From contig CAMYJH010000023.1 in NCBI GenBank assembly GCA_947258715.1, forward strand, positions 1-64,000: a stretch of 64,000 nt of DNA, read 5' to 3'. Of this stretch, positions 62,460-64,000 are shown piece after piece. Source of the DNA: an uncultured Gammaproteobacteria bacterium. GTDB taxonomy: Bacteria; Pseudomonadota; Gammaproteobacteria; HK1. Both the position numbers and the translations under genes were made by a program. Within the stretch, counting starts at the first letter, position 1. The number at the start of each line of letters is the position of its first letter. The notes below the pieces were generated by a model. The model ran no database searches and was not told where the DNA came from. It worked only from the letters and a program-made list of their open reading frames with translations.

Positions 62460-63362
62460 TTACTTGACGACTTGTCGATGACGCGCTGACTGGATTTGGC
62501 GATAAATCAGCACCAAGACGAGGATACAAACGACCGCCGCGACCTGAAACTCGGCGCCGAAAACAAAAGCGGAAAACTGTTCCGCCGAACCGAGAAACAG
62601 GGCGCCGAAAATCACTCCCGGTAAATTACCCAAACCCGCGAGAACGACGATGATGAAGGAGCGAATGGAGTGGACGATGCCGTAGTAGGGCTGGATCACC
62701 CAGATCATGGCCACCAGCACGCCGGCGGCGCCACAAATGGCCGAATTCAGTGCAAAGGTAAAGGCGTAGACCCGGTCGGTGTTCACCCCGAGTACCCGGG
62801 CGGCGCGCGCATCCTGTGCGGTGGCGCGGATCGCTTTGCCCATCCGGCTTCTCTTCATGAACAGCACCACGCAGGCGGCAAGCACGCCGGCCAGAACCAA
62901 AGCGATGAACTTGGTATCGGCGACCGTGACCTGGCCGCCGAAAAAGAACCGGGTTTGGAAGCCGGCGTCCGCGGTCTGCACGTCGGAACCGAATATCAGA
63001 TTCAGCGCTTGCTGAAGCACCAGCGCGAGACCAAAGGTCGCGAGCAACGAGACGAATATATCTCTTCCGATAACTCGGCGGATGATCGACACGTAGCACA
63101 GCCAACCGAATCCAAACATGAGCACAATGGCTGCAGGCAGCGCGAGAAAAGGATGGATGCCGTAATCGGCGAAGGAGGTGGCGATATACCCGCCCATGAT
63201 GACGAAGTCCCCCTGGGCAAGGTTCTTGACGTTCATCACCCCCCAGACCAGCGCCAGACCATAGGCGGCCAGCGCAAATATCGCTCCAATGAGCAACCCG
63301 TCCAGGAGCAGCTGGATGTTGAGCAGCGGCGCCTGAATCAAAAGGCTGAGATTGTCCAGCAT
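62460..63362 (-). CDS. livH: branched-chain amino acid ABC transporter permease (LivH type)
   Basis: A 300-residue permease with about eight helices. YGLALVWGVMNVKNLAQGDFVIMGGYIA is the LivH signature and GKAIRATAQDARAARVLGVNTDRVY the coupling loop. Livestock of the operon order K-H-M-G-F is standard. The livH start follows livK by 85 bp, in which a stem-loop lies. Confidence 0.92.
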   Translation of the reverse strand: MLDNLSLLIQAPLLNIQLLLDGLLIGAIFALAAYGLALVWGVMNVKNLAQGDFVIMGGYIATSFADYGIHPFLALPAAIVLMFGFGWLCYVSIIRRVIGRDIFVSLLATFGLALVLQQALNLIFGSDVQTADAGFQTRFFFGGQVTVADTKFIALVLAGVLAACVVLFMKRSRMGKAIRATAQDARAARVLGVNTDRVYAFTFALNSAICGAAGVLVAMIWVIQPYYGIVHSIRSFIIVVLAGLGNLPGVIFGALFLGSAEQFSAFVFGAEFQVAAVVCILVLVLIYRQIQSARHRQVVK

Positions 63363-63395
63363 CGGGACCCCCGGGGTGTGAGCTCGAAAAGCAGA

Positions 63396-63423
63396 GCTGC
63401 CCCCGCCTCATGACGGGGGCAGC
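63396..63423 (-). terminator. stem-loop between livK and livH
   Basis: GCTGCCCCCG and CGGGGGCAGC form a perfect 10-bp stem with an 8-base loop, without a T-run. Such intercistronic stems after binding-protein genes usually stabilise the upstream message or attenuate transcription into the permease genes. Confidence 0.7.
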
Positions 63424-63447
63424 CAGGCGTCACTCAGCTACCGCGGC

Positions 63448-64000
63448 TTATTTGACTTTACGCGGGTACTGAACGGCGTGCGACGCCCACTTGGAGGGTG
63501 CCACTACGTTGAACTGACCATTCTGGATCTGGCGCAGCACCATCGGCTTGGCAACGTTGTTGCCCGCTTCGGAGAACTTGATTCTCCCGTAAAACGTATC
63601 CATGTCGGTTGCGGCCAGAGCGTCGCGCAGCTTGTCGGTGTCGAACGAGTTTGCGCGCTCGAACGCATCCTTCCATACCATCACCGCAGCCGAGGCCTGG
63701 GCGGACTGATACGGCACGTTCTTGTAGTCTTGGAAAGTCTTCTTGAACAGTGCGTCGTATTCGGCGGCGGTGCCGAAGTACCCGTCTTTGTAGCTCAGGG
63801 TCTCGGCCCATTGCGTCGGGCAGAGGAATCCATTGGTGGATTCTCCGAACTTCTCCACGATTTTCGCCGCTTCGCAGTGCGTGATAGCAATCATCGGCAC
63901 GTCGATCTGCATTTCCTTGATCTGCCGCGCAGCGGTCGCCGCCCCTTTTGAGTGACCCGATACGACCAGAATATCGGGCTTGACGGCTTTGACCTTGGTC
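63448..64000 (-). CDS. livK: branched-chain amino acid ABC transporter substrate-binding protein (LivK type), partial
   Basis: The C-terminal 183 residues of a periplasmic binding protein; the start lies beyond the right edge. VKAVKPDILVVSGHSKGAATAARQIKEM, GFLCPTQWAETLSYKDGYFGTAAEYDALF and YQSAQASAAVMVWKDAFERANS are typical of the LivJ/K-type fold. DTFYGRIKFSEAGNNVAKPMVLRQIQNGQ is the final lobe. It is the first gene of livKHMGF. The ligand may be leucine-type amino acids, amides or other compounds, as this family is broad. Confidence 0.9.
   Translation of the reverse strand, partial: TKVKAVKPDILVVSGHSKGAATAARQIKEMQIDVPMIAITHCEAAKIVEKFGESTNGFLCPTQWAETLSYKDGYFGTAAEYDALFKKTFQDYKNVPYQSAQASAAVMVWKDAFERANSFDTDKLRDALAATDMDTFYGRIKFSEAGNNVAKPMVLRQIQNGQFNVVAPSKWASHAVQYPRKVK

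Noticed and set aside
63396-63423. Rho-independent terminator closing livK
   Set aside because: There is no T-run after the stem; an mRNA-stabilising or attenuating stem-loop is more likely, and it was annotated with that reservation.

Overview
The window looks like a chromosomal segment of a gammaproteobacterium, probably an uncultured aquatic or sediment lineage. Supporting signs are the four-gene fumarate reductase of the enterobacterial layout (separate FrdC and FrdD), a class GN sortase paired with its VIT/vWA target, VPxPA-type PEP-CTERM anchoring, SOS-controlled DnaE2, a MocR-pdxS-pdxT group and a liv operon. The genus cannot be told from the sequence. No rRNA, tRNA or CRISPR array was recognised.

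Layout. 1-4.9 kb: a gene tail, a membrane-anchored hypothetical, a cluster of two YbjQ-type proteins and an M48 protease, a DUF1611 protein and a methyltransferase. 5.1-8.4 kb: dnaE2 behind a LexA box, carrying two in-frame copies of a palindromic repeat. 8.6-11.5 kb: insertion-sequence debris (truncated IS481-like, IS110/IS3 chimera, IS30 stub) around two small secreted proteins. 11.5-14.6 kb: a probable cohesin/PEP-CTERM and dockerin-like gene pair. 14.7-15.8 kb: an apparently complete IS630-type element. 15.9-19.2 kb: frdABCD. 19.5-20.8 kb: a WYL-regulator pseudogene holding a 150-bp MITE. 21.1-26.5 kb: napDAGHB with a Campylobacterota-like NapA. 26.6-33.1 kb: repeat-rich DNA with IS91-like relics, a DUF1566 protein and two NAD(P)-binding proteins. 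33.1-38.7 kb: a high-GC multi-membrane protein, a Gly/Ser-repeat secreted protein next to an HprK-like/PqqD fusion, a STAS-like protein and a lipoprotein. 39.3-44.9 kb: an unrecognised 439-aa protein, a phospholipase-D-family lipoprotein, a membrane protein and a dienelactone hydrolase. 44.9-50.8 kb: a PAS-GGDEF-EAL protein, then sortase and target. 50.9-59.6 kb: two decarboxylating dehydrogenases, an EamA transporter, a DUF2799 lipoprotein, an RraA-like protein, pdxT, pdxS and a MocR regulator. 59.8-64 kb: the livKHMGF ABC transporter, cut by the window end.

How it fits together. Nap and Frd suggest use of nitrate and fumarate when oxygen is low; both have a degenerate FNR-type palindrome about 87 bp before the first gene. 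The sortase pair and the cohesin/dockerin pair are two separate surface-assembly modules. The HprK-PqqD fusion beside a short exported Gly/Ser-rich protein is the best candidate here for a little-described peptide-modification system. Small palindromic repeats and decayed transposons occur throughout and have entered genes (dnaE2, the WYL regulator).
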